A stretch of DNA of 64,000 nucleotides. Source: Cryptomeria japonica. Its lineage: Eukaryota > Streptophyta > Pinopsida > Cupressales > Cupressaceae. This document shows, in pieces, positions 10,431 through 22,262 of this stretch; position 1 is the stretch's first letter; the number at the start of each line of letters is the position of its first letter. Below the pieces are notes generated by a model. It did not search any database. It was not told where the DNA came from and saw nothing but the letters and a program-made list of their open reading frames with translations. The translations under genes and the position numbers were made by a program. The stretch is taken from contig NC_081413.1 of assembly GCF_030272615.1 (NCBI RefSeq), positions 565,827,010-565,891,009 on the forward strand, read 5' to 3'.

Positions 10431-12386
10431 CACTATGATTGACATGATTGATTTGCTTGACTGCAGGAGTATTTATCGATGCTGGAGTCATGGGAGAGAT
10501 TCCCGTCAACATAGAGATTACGCCCTGAGTTGACTTTCGAGGACTGAGCTGCTATTGAGGCTATGGGTCTGAGACATGTTTTGTATGTGCCTGAGTTTTG
10601 GGTGAACATGGGATTGTTGACTACACTGGCGGAGAGATGGCACTTCGAGACATGTACTTTTTATTTGTCGATGGGTGAGATGACAGTCACCCTGGAGGAT
10701 GTATACAGGATTCTCAGGATACCGATCGACGGGGAGCTGATTCCATACATTCAAGATGGAGACAGGGAGGCCCTGAGATGAGTGTTCCAAGACCCAAGAC
10801 TGGAGATGAGGGCTAGACATGTGGCTTGGGATACTATGACTATGACAGGATTGGTGCTACTAGCAGTGATGGGAGGAGCAGTCAGTGGGTTCCTGTGTCC
10901 TGATAGAGCGACACGAGGGTTGGCTGTGGGTTGGGGAGGAGCATTGGAGACACTGGTGACACAACACACCAGATATGCCTGGGGACCATGTATGCTGGCA
11001 CACCTGTACTATGAGCTACATCAATTTGTGTACCACAGGTCAGTGGGATTGGGCTGCGGGGTGACATTGTTGCAGGTGTGGGCTTATGAGCATCTGCTAG
11101 TGACAAGACTGATACATTTCAGAGGTAGAGGTCATGGGCACAACTTTGTACATTTATACGACATGATCACCTCATAGCCACAGATTGGCAGGTTAGAGCA
11201 CTGGTGGCGGATGATAGATGATATTGATGTGGTCATATGGATACCATACCTAGGATGTGAGCAGTGGGAGGATGATGCGGTAGAGCTTCCCTACACCTTC
11301 CGGAGTAGGTACTTGATTAGGCGGATGCCCTATGTGCTAGAGAGGCAGCTAGTGGACAGGGTTGGCAAGCAATTTGGCAAGATCCAGAGGATGCCACGGG
11401 GCTCCGGCATGTATGCATGGACAGTTAGGGATCAGGCGTAGTTTGGACCCTTGCTATCATATGATCAGGCAGTTATGCAGCTTGTAGAGATGATGCACCT
11501 ACCTTGGGACATGTGGCTAGAGATCAAGGATGTCGGCATGGATGTCGAGTACACAACATACTAGGCCGAGCATCCATTCCCACGCCTGACGGATCCAGGA
11601 GAGCTATTAGAGGGAGATGGTGGTGGGGATGATGATGATAATGATGGAGCCGATGGGGGCAGAGGCTGATAGAGGAGGAGGGGGATAGTTAGAGAGAGGA
11701 GGGTTGCACCACGGAGGGAGGGTGGAGAGGAGAGGCAGGCTCAGGTGGTGAGAGGTCATGGTGGATTGTCGCTATAGGTGCCAGCAGCACAAGGTCCTAG
11801 ACAGGTGCAGGTACAGGGATAGGTATAGGGACAGGTACCAGTACAGGCACAGGGGCAGGCACCTGTACAGGGGGAGCCACAGGCAGAGCCACAAGGGGCC
11901 AAGGCAGAGGAGGATAAGCTGATTGAGCTGAGGGAGATCTACCAGGGATAGGCCGATGAGATCCAGGACCTGGAGAGGGAGAGGGATAGGCTCAGGAGGC
12001 GGCTCAGAGATACTGAGCGGGAGCGAGACCAGGCCATTCAGCACTACATAGAGGCTGAGATAGCACTGAGGGCTGGGAGATAGGCAACAGAGGACACAGG
12101 GGCCGGATATGCCTATGTTCTGCAGGCTGGGGAGGAGATTTCCTACTGGCGGGATCTCTATTATGGTTCCGTGCCAGTGGATCAATGGGTGAGGAGCTTC
12201 CATAGACCATCGTGGACAGCGACAGCTACGGGAGGGAGTCGGAGGAGACAAACATCTAGTGGTGGGGTTATGGGTCCTCCACCACTACTAGAGAAAGGGG
12301 ACAAGAGGGATGATCCTAGGGTGGGTCCTTCAGGGGCTCAGATTCGGTCGAGGCCAGGCGGTTCCGAGGGAGCGAGTTCATCATAG

Positions 12387-14083
12387 CCGTAGAGGGCTCC
12401 TTATGTATCAATATTGTACCATTTTTGTATGATGATGTAGACACCTTCGGGTGATTGTAGCCATATGATTTTTGACATCATTGTATCATGACACTTTATA
12501 TATATATGAGATGATTCATCTTTGCGGCATCTATATGCATGTGTACCTATGTGATGAGATGTTTCATGATGTGATGCTTACGATATGGATGCAAATATGT
12601 ATATGATGCAATGCAATATTTTTGTTCTTTTATGTGTTATATGTGTATGCATGATGCAAATGTGAATGTATGTAATGTAGATGAATATGATAATGCAAAT
12701 AATTATTTACATGATGAGAATATAAAATGTTCTGACATGTGTTATGTGCAGGATGTGATATCTATATGTATGTATGAAATGCTTATATGCAGTAATGCAG
12801 GTGAAACTACATGAAATGCAAATTTTTTTGGTGTGTCATTATACTCAGTTATGTGATAGCAGGCTACGTGGACTCAAGAAGGACAATGGAGGTCAATCAA
12901 GAAAGAGGGATGGAAGATAGAAGATATGAAAGTGAAAGAGCTTCTTGTGCGTTATCATCATTGAGCTTTATTATGACAAAATAGGTTATGAAAATCGAGG
13001 CATATGTTCAACCCAGAAAGTCATTGTACCTGTTTGCATGGAGATAAGACAGTCACAAACAAGGAATGCCCTGGTTCACACTAGACTCACAGTGTCCTCA
13101 TATCCTTGGACAAGTCATAGCATTACTAAGAGACAATCCATAGACAGCAAAAGAAAATAGGTGACGATACCCCATCCTTGCCTTTCTAGTCAAAGACATC
13201 CTGGAGATAGAATCTCTAGTCAGAGGCATCCTGGAAAAGCTAAAAGACATGTCACCAAAAAAAAATCAAAAGAAAACCAAGACTTGACACCAACATCCAC
13301 TGTAGTCCTCAAGTTTAGTGTCTCTTGTCACTTGTATAAGTCTTATTTGATTATGGTCACAATGTTTACTTTCACAAAAGGATAGATAGTACTGAACCAT
13401 AATGTTGTCTGAGTCTGTTGAAAGATTTGATTTGTTGAAGCCCATTGTTGTTGTTGTGTCTCATCTGAAACTGACTGAATCCATGAAACTGATACTTTAT
13501 TGCAGAGAAGATGAAACTTTATTATAGATATGTGATGCAAATGTTGCTTTATTGCAGATTGTGCACGGATAGACTGAAGGAAGCTGGAAGAAACTGTACT
13601 CCTCGAAACATGTGATGTTCTTAGTTCCACACCCATCACTAGACGTAGGATTTGCCTTAGTCATAGATAGGATCTGATTTATTATGGATGGAAAGGGAGG
13701 TTTATTATGAATGGCTAACCAATCTTAGGTAGATCAATAACAAGCCATGATGGGAATGGGTAAGTTTATTATGAACAAATAGGTTGTGAGTGTGTGCAAA
13801 GTGAAAGGATGAAAGTGAATCCTAAAGGATAGAGGAGCAATGTCTCTACACATGGCACTAGTGACCCAGTTTTCACCATGGTACTTGCCTAGGGCGCCAC
13901 CGAAGTGGTTTTCACCATTAGACAAAATTATTTCTCTTTACTTTTTTTGTTTTTTCAATGTTTTTTGTGTCACAAGGCACCTGTTTGCCAAGTTTTCACC
14001 AAGTAACGATTTTTTCCTTTTTTTTTTGTATTTTTGAATTTTTTGAATTTTTTGAATTTTTTGAATTAGGATACTCTGAAGAG
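12387..14083. other. Convergent 3' region between the antisense PMD gene and integrase
   Basis: These 1.7 kb separate the 3' ends of the two convergent genes. I see no ORF with recognisable content. The first 400 bp are AT-rich with many ATG/TGATG repeats. 13490-13560 has TTTATTGCAG twice. A run of the unit GAATTTTTT, four to five times, lies at 14035-14068, close to the end of integrase. The region is presumably shared 3' untranslated sequence for both transcripts. Confidence 0.5.
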
Positions 14084-15508
14084 CTATGTGTAAAACCTGT
14101 GAAGGTGCATGCTATTGATAGGATCCTCCAAAGGTTCACCTTTTGTAGTTGAGTGCTGATATGCCCCAGATCCATATGCTGCTGTAATGATGTAAGGACC
14201 AAGCCAATTTGGTTCGAACTTGCCCTTCTTCTCTCTGTCTTGCTGATTTTTGGGGTTTTCTCTAAGAACCAAATCACCTACCTCAAATGTGCGAGGCTTG
14301 ACTTTGTGATTGTAGCTGTGACTCATTCATTGTTGGTAAGCCTTGAGATGATTAAAAGTAGTTTGTCTTCGTTCATCCAGTAGTTCCAGTTCTTGTAAGC
14401 AAGAGACCCTATAGTCTTCATCACTAATAATGTTTTGCAAAGAGACCCATAAAGAAGGTAACTCAACCTCAATAGGCAAGATGGCTTCAGTGCCATAGAC
14501 AAGTGAATAAGGTGTAGCTCCTGTAGGTGTGCAGACACTTGTCCGATAGGCCCAAAGTGCAGGATTAAGTTGGATATGCCAATTACGGCTAGCATCATTG
14601 ACAATCTTCTTTAGGATTTTAAGGATTGTTTTATTAGATGCCTTAGCTTAGCCATTACCTTGGGGGTAATATGGTGTGGAGAAATGATGGGAAATATGGA
14701 AGCAGTCATAGAGTTCATGAACATCCTAATTTTTGAAGGGACGCCCATTATCAGTGATAATGGAAACAGGAATACCATATCGGCAAATGATATATTTGAG
14801 GATGAATGTAGCAATCTGTTTTCCAGTGACTTGTGTGAGAGGCACGGCTTCAATCCATTTTGTGAAATACTCTGTGGTAGTGATAATGAATTTATGACCA
14901 TTGGAAGAAGGAGGGTGAATCTTGCCTATGAGATCGAGTCCCCACTGACAAAAGGGCCAAAGAGACGCAATTGGTTGAAGTTCTTGTGCTGGCGCATGTA
15001 TGAGGTCTCCATGAATTTGAAATTTCTTACATTTCTTGACAAACTAATATGAGTCATTTTCCATAGTGGGCCAGTAATATCCAATCCTGATGAGTTTCTT
15101 GGCTAAGGTAGGACCACTAGCGTGTGGACCACATATCCCTTCATGTACTTCACATAACGCAATCTGAGCTTCATCGCTTTCTAAACATCTAAGAAGAGTG
15201 CCATCTAGACCTCACCGGTATAGGATATCAGCTAAGATGACATATCCAAAGGATTGGCGAATGAAAGTGCGACGTTGGTTTTTTGATAGAGCAGGAGGTA
15301 AGATATTGTCACGAAGGTATGTGAAAATGGAACCATATAACTGGGACTCGAGACCGACAACACATATCATCTCAGTAGGAATGATCTCATATCAAGGAAC
15401 CAAAAGGTTATCCACCAAGAACTCATAGCGGGTCTCATTTGGAGGTAGATTGATCAATGAAGCAATTGTAGCCATGGCATCTGTGGCGCGATTCTGCTCT
15501 CTTGGTAT
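14084..15508 (-). pseudogene. int: Integrase domain of the 16.2-kb element
   Basis: This is the C-terminal part of the single gag-pol frame and would insert element DNA into the genome. The zinc-binding HHCC region is near 15150-15030, but the last Cys pair reads KKCKKF, so one Cys is gone. The core has its first Asp in WGLDLIGKIH (about 14935) and the second in SIITDNGRPF (about 14750). The catalytic Glu is expected in YYPQGNGQAEASN, but the sequence reads GNG-stop-AKASN: AAG (Lys) replaces GAG at 14642-14644. The C-terminal VGDLVLRE and FEPNWLGPYIITAAYGSGAY segments are clear, and the protein ends HLHRFYT. There are stops at 15392, 15212, 15044, 14726, 14648 and 14327. The enzyme is dead. 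Confidence 0.9.
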
Positions 15509-16444
15509 CTACTCAAAATCTATCTTTGTGAAGTGTTGTTTTAGGTCATCCACCATTTGTTTGTAAGGCATTAATTTTTCATCTTTTTTTTGGTAATCAT
15601 CAGTTGCTTGCCAGATTACAAGTTGAGAGTCCCCCAAAACACGAAGTTCCTGGATCTTCCACTGAACTGTGATCCGTAATCCAGTTGTTAATGCCTCATA
15701 TTCCGCTATATTGTTAGTGCAAGGAAATGATAAGTGGTATGATTTTGGTATAGAATCCCCTTGAGGAGTTATAAAGAGGATTCCAGCTCCTACCACATGC
15801 TGTGTGTATGAGCCATCGAAGTACAGTTGCAATGGCTTTGCATGTGACATTGTTAAAATAGATTCATCTGGAAATTCTAAACTTAGAGGAACATCATCAA
15901 TCATGGGAGCGTCTGCTAATTGATCTGTGATGGCTTGTCCTTTTATTGCTTTTCTGTCCACATACTCGATGTTGAATTCACTCAGGATCATTACCCATTT
16001 GGCTAGTCGCCCAGTAAGTGTTGCTTTATTGAGAAGGTATTTCAACGGATCGATTCTTGCAACCAACTTAGTCTTATAAGTGAGCATGTAATGTCATAAT
16101 TTTTGTGAAGCAAAGACCACAGCGAGACATGCACGCTCAATTGGTGTGTAGTTTAGCTCATATCCCACCAATGTGTGACTAATATAGTATACTGCTTTTT
16201 CTATGCCCTCAGCAATTTGTTGTGCTAAGAGTGCCCCCAGTGCTGTTGGAGTAGCTGATATGTATAGTAATAGAGGCTGATCTGGAACTAGTGGCATCAG
16301 AACTAGTAGATTCAAAAGATAATCTTTGAGCATCTAGAAAGCTTGTTGACAGTTATCATCCCATTTGAATTTGATGTTTTTATGTAGCAGGTGCTAAAAA
16401 GGATTACACTTATCTGCAAGTTGCGCTATGAATCTTCATATGGA
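15509..16444 (-). pseudogene. rnh: Dual RNase H region of the 16.2-kb element
   Basis: Two RNase H domains follow each other. The first (about 16390-15990) is the usual RT-linked domain, with VYYISHTLVGYELNYTPIER and VVFASQKL. The second (about 15880-15540) is the archaeal/plant type: LQLYFDGSYTQ, GAGILF, NNIAEYEALTTGL, LGDSQLVIWQ. Two RNase H domains in tandem are the mark of the Tat lineage. In-frame stops lie at 16436, 16394, 16334, 16094 and 15509. At 16334 TAG replaces the Gln expected in CQQAFQMLKDYL, and at 16094 TGA replaces the Arg of QKLRHYML. The reading frame itself is unbroken. Confidence 0.9.
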
Positions 16445-17521
16445 CTAGAGTCTCCCTTGTAAAGACCAAAGTTGACTGATATTCTTTGGTGGTGGCATTT
16501 CCAAGATGGCCTTGACTTTTGTTGGATCAACTTCGATTCCTCTTTTGGACACAATGAATCCTAGAAGCTTCCCGGAGGTTACTCCAAAGACACATTTCTT
16601 GGGGTTTAATCTTACTTTGTACTTTTCCAACCGATCAAAGACGAATGAAAGTATGTCCAAATGTGTATTTCTATCTATTGATTTTCCCAAGAGGTCATCG
16701 ACATAATCTTCCACGGTTACGTGCATGAGATCATGAAAGATAGTAGTCATGGCTCTTTGATATGTAGCACTTGCATTTTTTAACCCGAAGGGCATGACAT
16801 TCGAGCAAAAAGTTCCCCAAGGACAAGTGAATGATGTTTTGTGTTGATCCTCAAGTGCGATCCTTATTTGATTATAACCAGAGAATCCATCAATCAATGA
16901 TAACATTTCATGACCTGTTGTGAGATCAACAATCAAGTCAATATTTGGTAATGGGAAGTCATCCTTTAGACAAGCTTTGTTGATGTCTCTGAAATCTATA
17001 CATATTTTGATGCTGTGATCTGGTTTACTGATAGGCACTAAATTGGAGATCCATTCAGGATAGTCAATTGGGTGTATGAATCCGACATCCAATAATTTCT
17101 CAAGTTCTGCTTTGACTAGTAATGCCACTTGTGGATGCATTTTTCTTAATTTTTGTTTCACTGGCTTTGCCCCTGGTTTGACTATCAAATGATGCATTAC
17201 CAAATCCGGATCTAATCCAAGCATATCAGCATATGACCATGCAAAGTTGATTTGTCGTTCTTTGAAGAAACTTATGAATTTTGACCTTTCTGACTCTATC
17301 AACGATTGAGCCAAGAATATGTTGTGTGGAACCTCTTCTGTACCAATGTTTGTTTTGATAGTCTCTTCTACCAACATGGATGACTTTTCCTCATATGATG
17401 CTGGGAGAATGTCGAGCCTTCCATCTTCGGGTGCCTCAGAGAGGTTTTTGCCCTCAAATACGTCCTTTCTTTTTACTCTTTTGGGGTCAGACAATGCCAT
17501 AGTGTGGTTTTTGCCATAAGA
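16445..17521 (-). pseudogene. rt: Reverse transcriptase domain of the 16.2-kb element
   Basis: The 351-aa open stretch from 17500 covers the RT fingers and palm. Landmarks in order are KQKLRKMHPQ, LLDVGFIHPIDYPEW, CIDFRDINKACLKDDFPLPN, LIDGFSGYNQI, MPFGLKNASATYQRAM, the catalytic YVDD (16694-16705), LNPKKCVFGV and LLGFIVSKRGIEVDP. These are Ty3/gypsy RT motifs, and the FRD-NKACPKDDFPLP form is typical of Tat elements. The domain looks catalytically complete within the open stretch, but TAG codons bound it at 17522 and 16445, both explained by CAG to TAG. Confidence 0.93.
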
Positions 17522-18535
17522 CTAGTGGTTTGTTCTTACTTTCACATTTTTGTGACTGGAAGGTCCGACACCCTCACCAAAATATGCCACGCTGTTGAGT
17601 TCTATAGTGTATCCCGCTTTATGGTCCCCAGGGGGAAGATCATCTCGTATGCCAAGATAGTCAATAATAGCTTCATCATTTTGGAATGTGTCAAACTGTG
17701 TAGGTCCTTCATGATCCCAGTCAATGAGTTGGTGGTGAACAAGGGGAAGGCCTTTAATGTCTTCGAAGTTAGTGGGGCTAAGAGTGAAGATGCAGTTATA
17801 TTTGGGTATGTCAAGGTAATTATCGAGGTCATCAATGGCACTCTCCTCATCAGTCTCGATCACGAGTGAATCCAAATTATCATCACTAGTAGCGCATTCT
17901 GGGACAGGTGTTCTCATCCTATGTGATTTCAACCTAGAGCCTTGAGACAAGGACTGTGTGGAATCCTCATGGGTTGTTTCTTGACCAAATCTGAACCTTT
18001 TATAAAATTCCTCTTCTTCTATGGGTTCATTTGGCTCTCTGAATGTCTCGGTGAGCTCGTAGTCACTGGAGGATTTGTCTGAACCCCATTCCCATTCGTT
18101 GGAGTATGTGGAATAGCGATCCTCTTGTTGAATTTTGGTAGCTTTGATCTGTAAGGCTTCTTCTATCCTTTGAGTGTGGACCTTGGAAGTCAGGAAACCA
18201 AGTCCCTTCGAGCGTTCCTTTTTGAAAGTCAATTTAGGTTGTAAAGGTTCAATGATGCCTTCCTTTCGTAACCCAAGAGGGCTTTTTCCATCATAACTGA
18301 ATTTTTGTAGAATCTTGAAGCCCTTGCCATATTTCTCACATGGTAGACTAATGTGATCTTGTGTGTCATCTTCAATGTCTTTGTAGAGCATTTTGTATAA
18401 GTCTTCCTCTTCCAGTTCGCCCCATCTTTGAAAGGTAGTAGGGTCCCATTTGAGTACCATGATGGATACTTGCTTGTTAGGATGTGGTCTTCCATATTCT
18501 TTTGGGGAACTCATGACTTGTCGTAAGTACATGGT
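17522..18535 (-). pseudogene. Protease-RT linker with a G-patch-like segment
   Basis: This 336-codon open stretch lies between protease and RT. KGFKILQKFSYDGKSPLGLR followed by EGIIEPLQP (about 18320-18240) resembles the G-patch-like segment seen in plant Tat polyproteins. The rest is acidic and serine-rich (FGQETTHEDSTQSL, ETDEESAIDDLDNYLD) and has no recognisable catalytic motif. It ends at TAG (17522-17524). The G-patch reading is a resemblance only. Confidence 0.65.
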
Positions 18536-19186
18536 CTAATTTAAAGTGTATTCCCCCATGCCCTTGTCCTGAAACTTGCCTTTAAGCTCACCTTGTTTTG
18601 ATGTCGAAGGTTTTAATGACTCAAGATCAATGTATGCTGAAGAAGGAACAGCTTCGCGATTACTAGGAATGATGGTCTCAGTTTTTGATCTCAGGTTATT
18701 GTAGTATATAAACGGATTAGGATCACCGTTAACTATTAATTCTATTCCATTGTGAGGAAACTTAATGCATTGGTGATATGTGGATGGGCCTACCCTCATT
18801 TCATGAATCCAAGGACATCCTAGTAATATGTTATAAGTGAGATCTAGATCTAAGACTTGACAAACCACATCCTTCGTTACTAGCCCCACTCTGAGAGGCA
18901 AGGTGACTGTGCCCTTGGATGAACGTTCTTCATCATCATATGCCTTGATGGTGATCTGATTTGTAGAATTCACAGCTTTATCCGAATATCCCAATTGTTT
19001 AATAGTACTCATTGTACAAATGTTTGGACCAGCTCCTCCATCTATCAGGACTCATTTTACTCTATGTTTGTGTATGAAGGCTTCAATGTGTAGTGGTGCA
19101 TTATGTGGCTGACTTATGGAGGCATCGTCGGCTTCTATGAATGTAAGGGAATGTGGAACAGAAAGGTATCCCTCCATGGCTTGAAA
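18536..19186 (-). pseudogene. pro: Aspartic protease region of the 16.2-kb element
   Basis: This is a retropepsin-like domain that would process the polyprotein. The active-site loop reads VLIDGGAGPNICTMSTIKQL (about 19050-18995), and LLGCPWIHEMRVGPSTYHQC (about 18830) is the typical C-terminal block of plant gypsy proteases. DGG stands where DSG or DTG is usual, a change found in other plant elements, so activity is not excluded by that residue. A TGA at 19052-19054 just before the active site and a TAG at 18536 break the frame; the first fits a lost Trp codon. Confidence 0.85.
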
Positions 19187-21610
19187 CTAGTCCACATTCA
19201 GATCAGTAGGAATGGTGGTGTCTCTCAAGATTTTATCAAGAATAGCTTTATGAGCAGGGGATATGTGTAGGAGCTCAAGGATGGAGATGAGCGCGGGTGT
19301 CTTCCCTAACTGTTCTACAAGGTCATATTTAGGTTTGGTGGATGAAGAAGCGGTGTTTTTAGTTGAAGCACCTTGCAAAGTAATTTTACCTTGACAGGTT
19401 GTAACATGACATTCAAAAGTAGGTTCGGAAGAAGATCCAACACCTTTTAGGACAATCTTTGCTCGATGGGTAGTATTCTCAGGAGTTTTGTCCTTGATGA
19501 TAATAGTAGAGACATAATTGTCCATCGAGATGTGATTGATGGTTGAATCATAGTTGTAGGATGCTCTGGTATAGTTGGTTTGATCATATGTGGCTTTAGC
19601 TTTTTCCTTGTCATGTTTTGGGAATGGTTCCTTAAACATCTCATGTTCTTGATTGGATGAGTGTCCCTCAATCTCAATGTCACCCCTATCAATGAGATCT
19701 TGTATGATGTTCTTCAGTCAATAAAAATTTCCTATCTTATGACCCTTTCTCTTATGAAATTCACAATACTCATCATCATTCCACCAATTTGGTTTAACCT
19801 TTGGTTCATATGGAGGAAAATCTGGAATTGTGATTACCTTGTTTGCGACTAGCTTTTTGAAGACTAACTCAAGTGGTTCTCCCAATGGAGTTTACTTCCT
19901 TCATGATCTGGAAGTTGTTTGAGTATTCACTTGATTGTTTGTAGAACTTGATCCTGAAAAGATGAATTTGGGTCGCACTATGTTGGCATCAACAACACCA
20001 TCATTAACTGTGTTCTTGTTTTTATTCCAAAATCTTGGCTTGTCTTTTCCCTTAAAATCATCTTTGTTTTCCTTGAATATCTTAATGACTCCTTGTTCAA
20101 TTAGGACCTTCTCTATTGCTAAACCTTTTTCACCGACGTCCTTGAAGGTGGACAAACAAGCTTTCCTTAGATCATAGCCAATGTCTTTGTTAACGTTTTG
20201 TGTGAACATTTCTACCATTTGTTTTTGTGGAATTTCACAAGAGCATCTGCTAGCTAGATTTCTCCATCTTTGTAAAAATGATGCAAAAGACTCTCCCTCT
20301 TTTTGCTTGGTGTTGCACAAAGTAGTGACTGATATGTTTGTCTTTATGTTGTAGGAGAAATGTTGAATAAATGCCTCTGCTAAGTCAACCCATGACTTAA
20401 TACTAGGTGGGAGTTGGGAGAACCATTCCATAGCTTGATCACCTAAGCTTTGTGGGAATAATCTCATCAAATATGTCTCTTCTGCTGCTACCTCAATGCA
20501 AGCTGTGAAAAACTGTCTTATGTGTGCCTTAGGATCCCCTTTTCCTCTATACTTATCAAATTGAGGCATCACAAAGTGTGTAGGAAAAGGAGGCATTGGA
20601 ATGCTCTTGTCAAATGGATAAGGACATATGTCTCTCATTGTGTATGTTGGCTTTGGTGTATTTATGTCCTCCATTTTCTTTTGTAAGTCCCTGATTTGTT
20701 GCTCCAAATTGCTCTTAGGTGGAGATTGACTTCTTGAACCATACCCCATGTTTGAGGCATCAATTGGAGGAGGAGCATGTTGCATATATGGATGATATTG
20801 ATCATACACATGTTCATATGGAGGAGGTCTATAATGATGCTGCATATATGGACCACTTGGTATAGATTCATGTTGAGGAACACCATATCTATTTTGTGCA
20901 TGTATACCATACTCTACAGGCATGTCATGTTCTAATGTGTTGCCCCCAAATTTGACACGGGGGTTCTTTGTGTCCAAATTTTGAGCATTCCTTTGAATAT
21001 CCAATTGCTTTGGTGGTTGATCCTTAGCATTGGTATGTGATTAAGCATATCTTTCTGCATAAGACTTCCATAATGGTCTGCGAAGGTGAGTATCATATGC
21101 TTGACCATGTGTATGTGGGACCTCTGGTTTTTGAAGCAAAGATGATGGTGATTCAGGTACCATATATGGTCCACTATTTCCTCCACTATTAGACCTCCTT
21201 TGATCCATGTTGGAGTGATTTTGTTGCAAAGGTCGATTTTCCATTATTTGAGACATGTCAAAATCATGAGGTATTTTGGCTCCAGTTTGTGCCATCATTT
21301 GTAAAAAGTATTGTCTATCCCTCCTCATTATTTCCTCAACCAATCGATTGAAATGGGGATTCATAATGGATTCTTCCACATCTGTTGAATGTACTGAAAA
21401 GTTTTCCATATTGTCATTGTGTGTATCATTGTTGTTTGTAGTGCCCATGTTCTCAACATTTGGAATGTTTCTATAGACATCCATGTCAGGTAATGTAGTA
21501 TGATCAGTATTGAAAAAGACATCATTGTCATACTCATAAACACTCATGTTTGCAGACTCTTGAGCCTCTTTAGTTTCTCTCCTAGATTTTTGAAGACAGG
21601 TTTCAACCAT
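19187..21610 (-). pseudogene. gag: Gag of the 16.2-kb element
   Basis: Gag would form the particle and bind the genomic RNA. The start MVETCLQKSRRETKEAQ at 21610 matches the usual MVETR start of plant gypsy Gag. The retrotransposon Gag domain lies at about 20580-20150 (HFVMPQFDKYRGKGDPKAHI, ETYLMRLFPQSLGDQAMEWF, FLQRWRNLASRC). A zinc-knuckle-like motif, YCEFHKRKGHKIGNFY then LKNIIQDLID, lies at about 19770-19695; its last Cys reads Tyr (TAT for TGT). In-frame stops lie at 21041 (TAA), 19901 (TGA), 19892 (TAA), 19718 (TGA) and 19187 (TAG). There is no frameshift, and the protease follows in the same frame. Confidence 0.93.
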
Positions 21611-22103
21611 GAACTAGGTATTAACTAAGACGTGTGAGACTAGTTGAAAGTGGAAAAAGTATGGAAGACCAAGAGTTGTATGGAATGTAAATGAATCTGA
21701 AGTGTACTTGCAATGTCCAAAGTGTAAGACCAAGTATGTATGTAGTAGAGCAGGTGTGACTTCCAAAGAGAGGATAGTTTCTCTTGATGAGCTAAGTTGA
21801 CCTTGACTCTAAGTAAGACCAAATGAGACCCAAAGGTAAGAAACCTTGATGAGGGACCACTTAGCAAAGTATTGTTGTATGTAGTGTGTTGATAACGTAT
21901 AGTGAGGACAAGCAAGTGACTTTGTGACTCAAGTTTAGACAATTGTGAATGTGAAGTGAGATGTGAAGCAATGATGGACTATGTGAGACCTAAAGACAGG
22001 TTGAATGCTAAATGAAACCTAGAGAAATGACCTAGGAAGCTAAAGAATTCCAAAACTGATTGTGTTTGTTTGTTGGACTGTAATAGTTTTTTTTTTCAAT
22101 TCT

Positions 22104-22262
22104 GATCACAGATGTGCCTATATACTTCACAGATGTGGTTTCCTAACACGGACGTGGCTCTGTTCTACACAGACGCACTTCTGATATTTTTTTCAAAATG
22201 CACTGTTGATTCTGGGAACACAGACATGATTATGTTAGACACAGATGCATTTCTGCAAAATT
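22104..22262. repeat. CACAGACGCG motif, leader block nearest gag
   Basis: Six copies are visible: TCACAGATGTG, TTCACAGATGTGG, AACACGGACGTGG, ACACAGACGCAC, AACACAGACATG and GACACAGATGCAT. The spacing is 20-35 bp. Most differences are CpG-to-TpG or CpA changes. Confidence 0.75.

Larger units (their letters stand above)
9517..12386 (+). pseudogene. Antisense two-exon plant mobile domain (PMD) gene in the retrotransposon
   Basis: Exon 1 (9517-9582) encodes MAFVHRFDHIHRFQRPAEAG and ends at a consensus donor, CCG|GTAAGT. Exon 2 starts at 10467 after TTGACTGCAG and runs to a stop at 12384-12386; both junctions are phase 0. Exon 2 (1,920 nt) is one frame with 13 nonsense codons and no frameshift. 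It holds a PMD domain (LAERWHFETCTFYLSMGEMT, then VTLEDVYRILRIPIDG, later YAWGPCMLAHLYYELH and LLQVWAYEHL). After that come an acidic GDGGGDDDDND stretch, a Q/V/G-rich repeat and an ERERDRLRRRLRDTERERDQ-type coiled coil. PMD proteins (MAIN/MAIL relatives) occur in plant genes and in transposons. The gene is convergent with gag-pol and would be transcribed from near the 3' LTR. As it stands it cannot be translated. Confidence 0.85.

Noticed and set aside
12171-12386. Separate small gene at the end of the PMD region.
   Set aside because: It is in the same frame as PMD exon 2 and is its C-terminal end after the last internal stop at 12081.
14611-14901. Open reading frame of 96 codons on the minus strand over the integrase core.
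   Set aside because: It is a different frame from integrase. The frame used by the rest of gag-pol gives clear integrase motifs here, so this one is a shadow.
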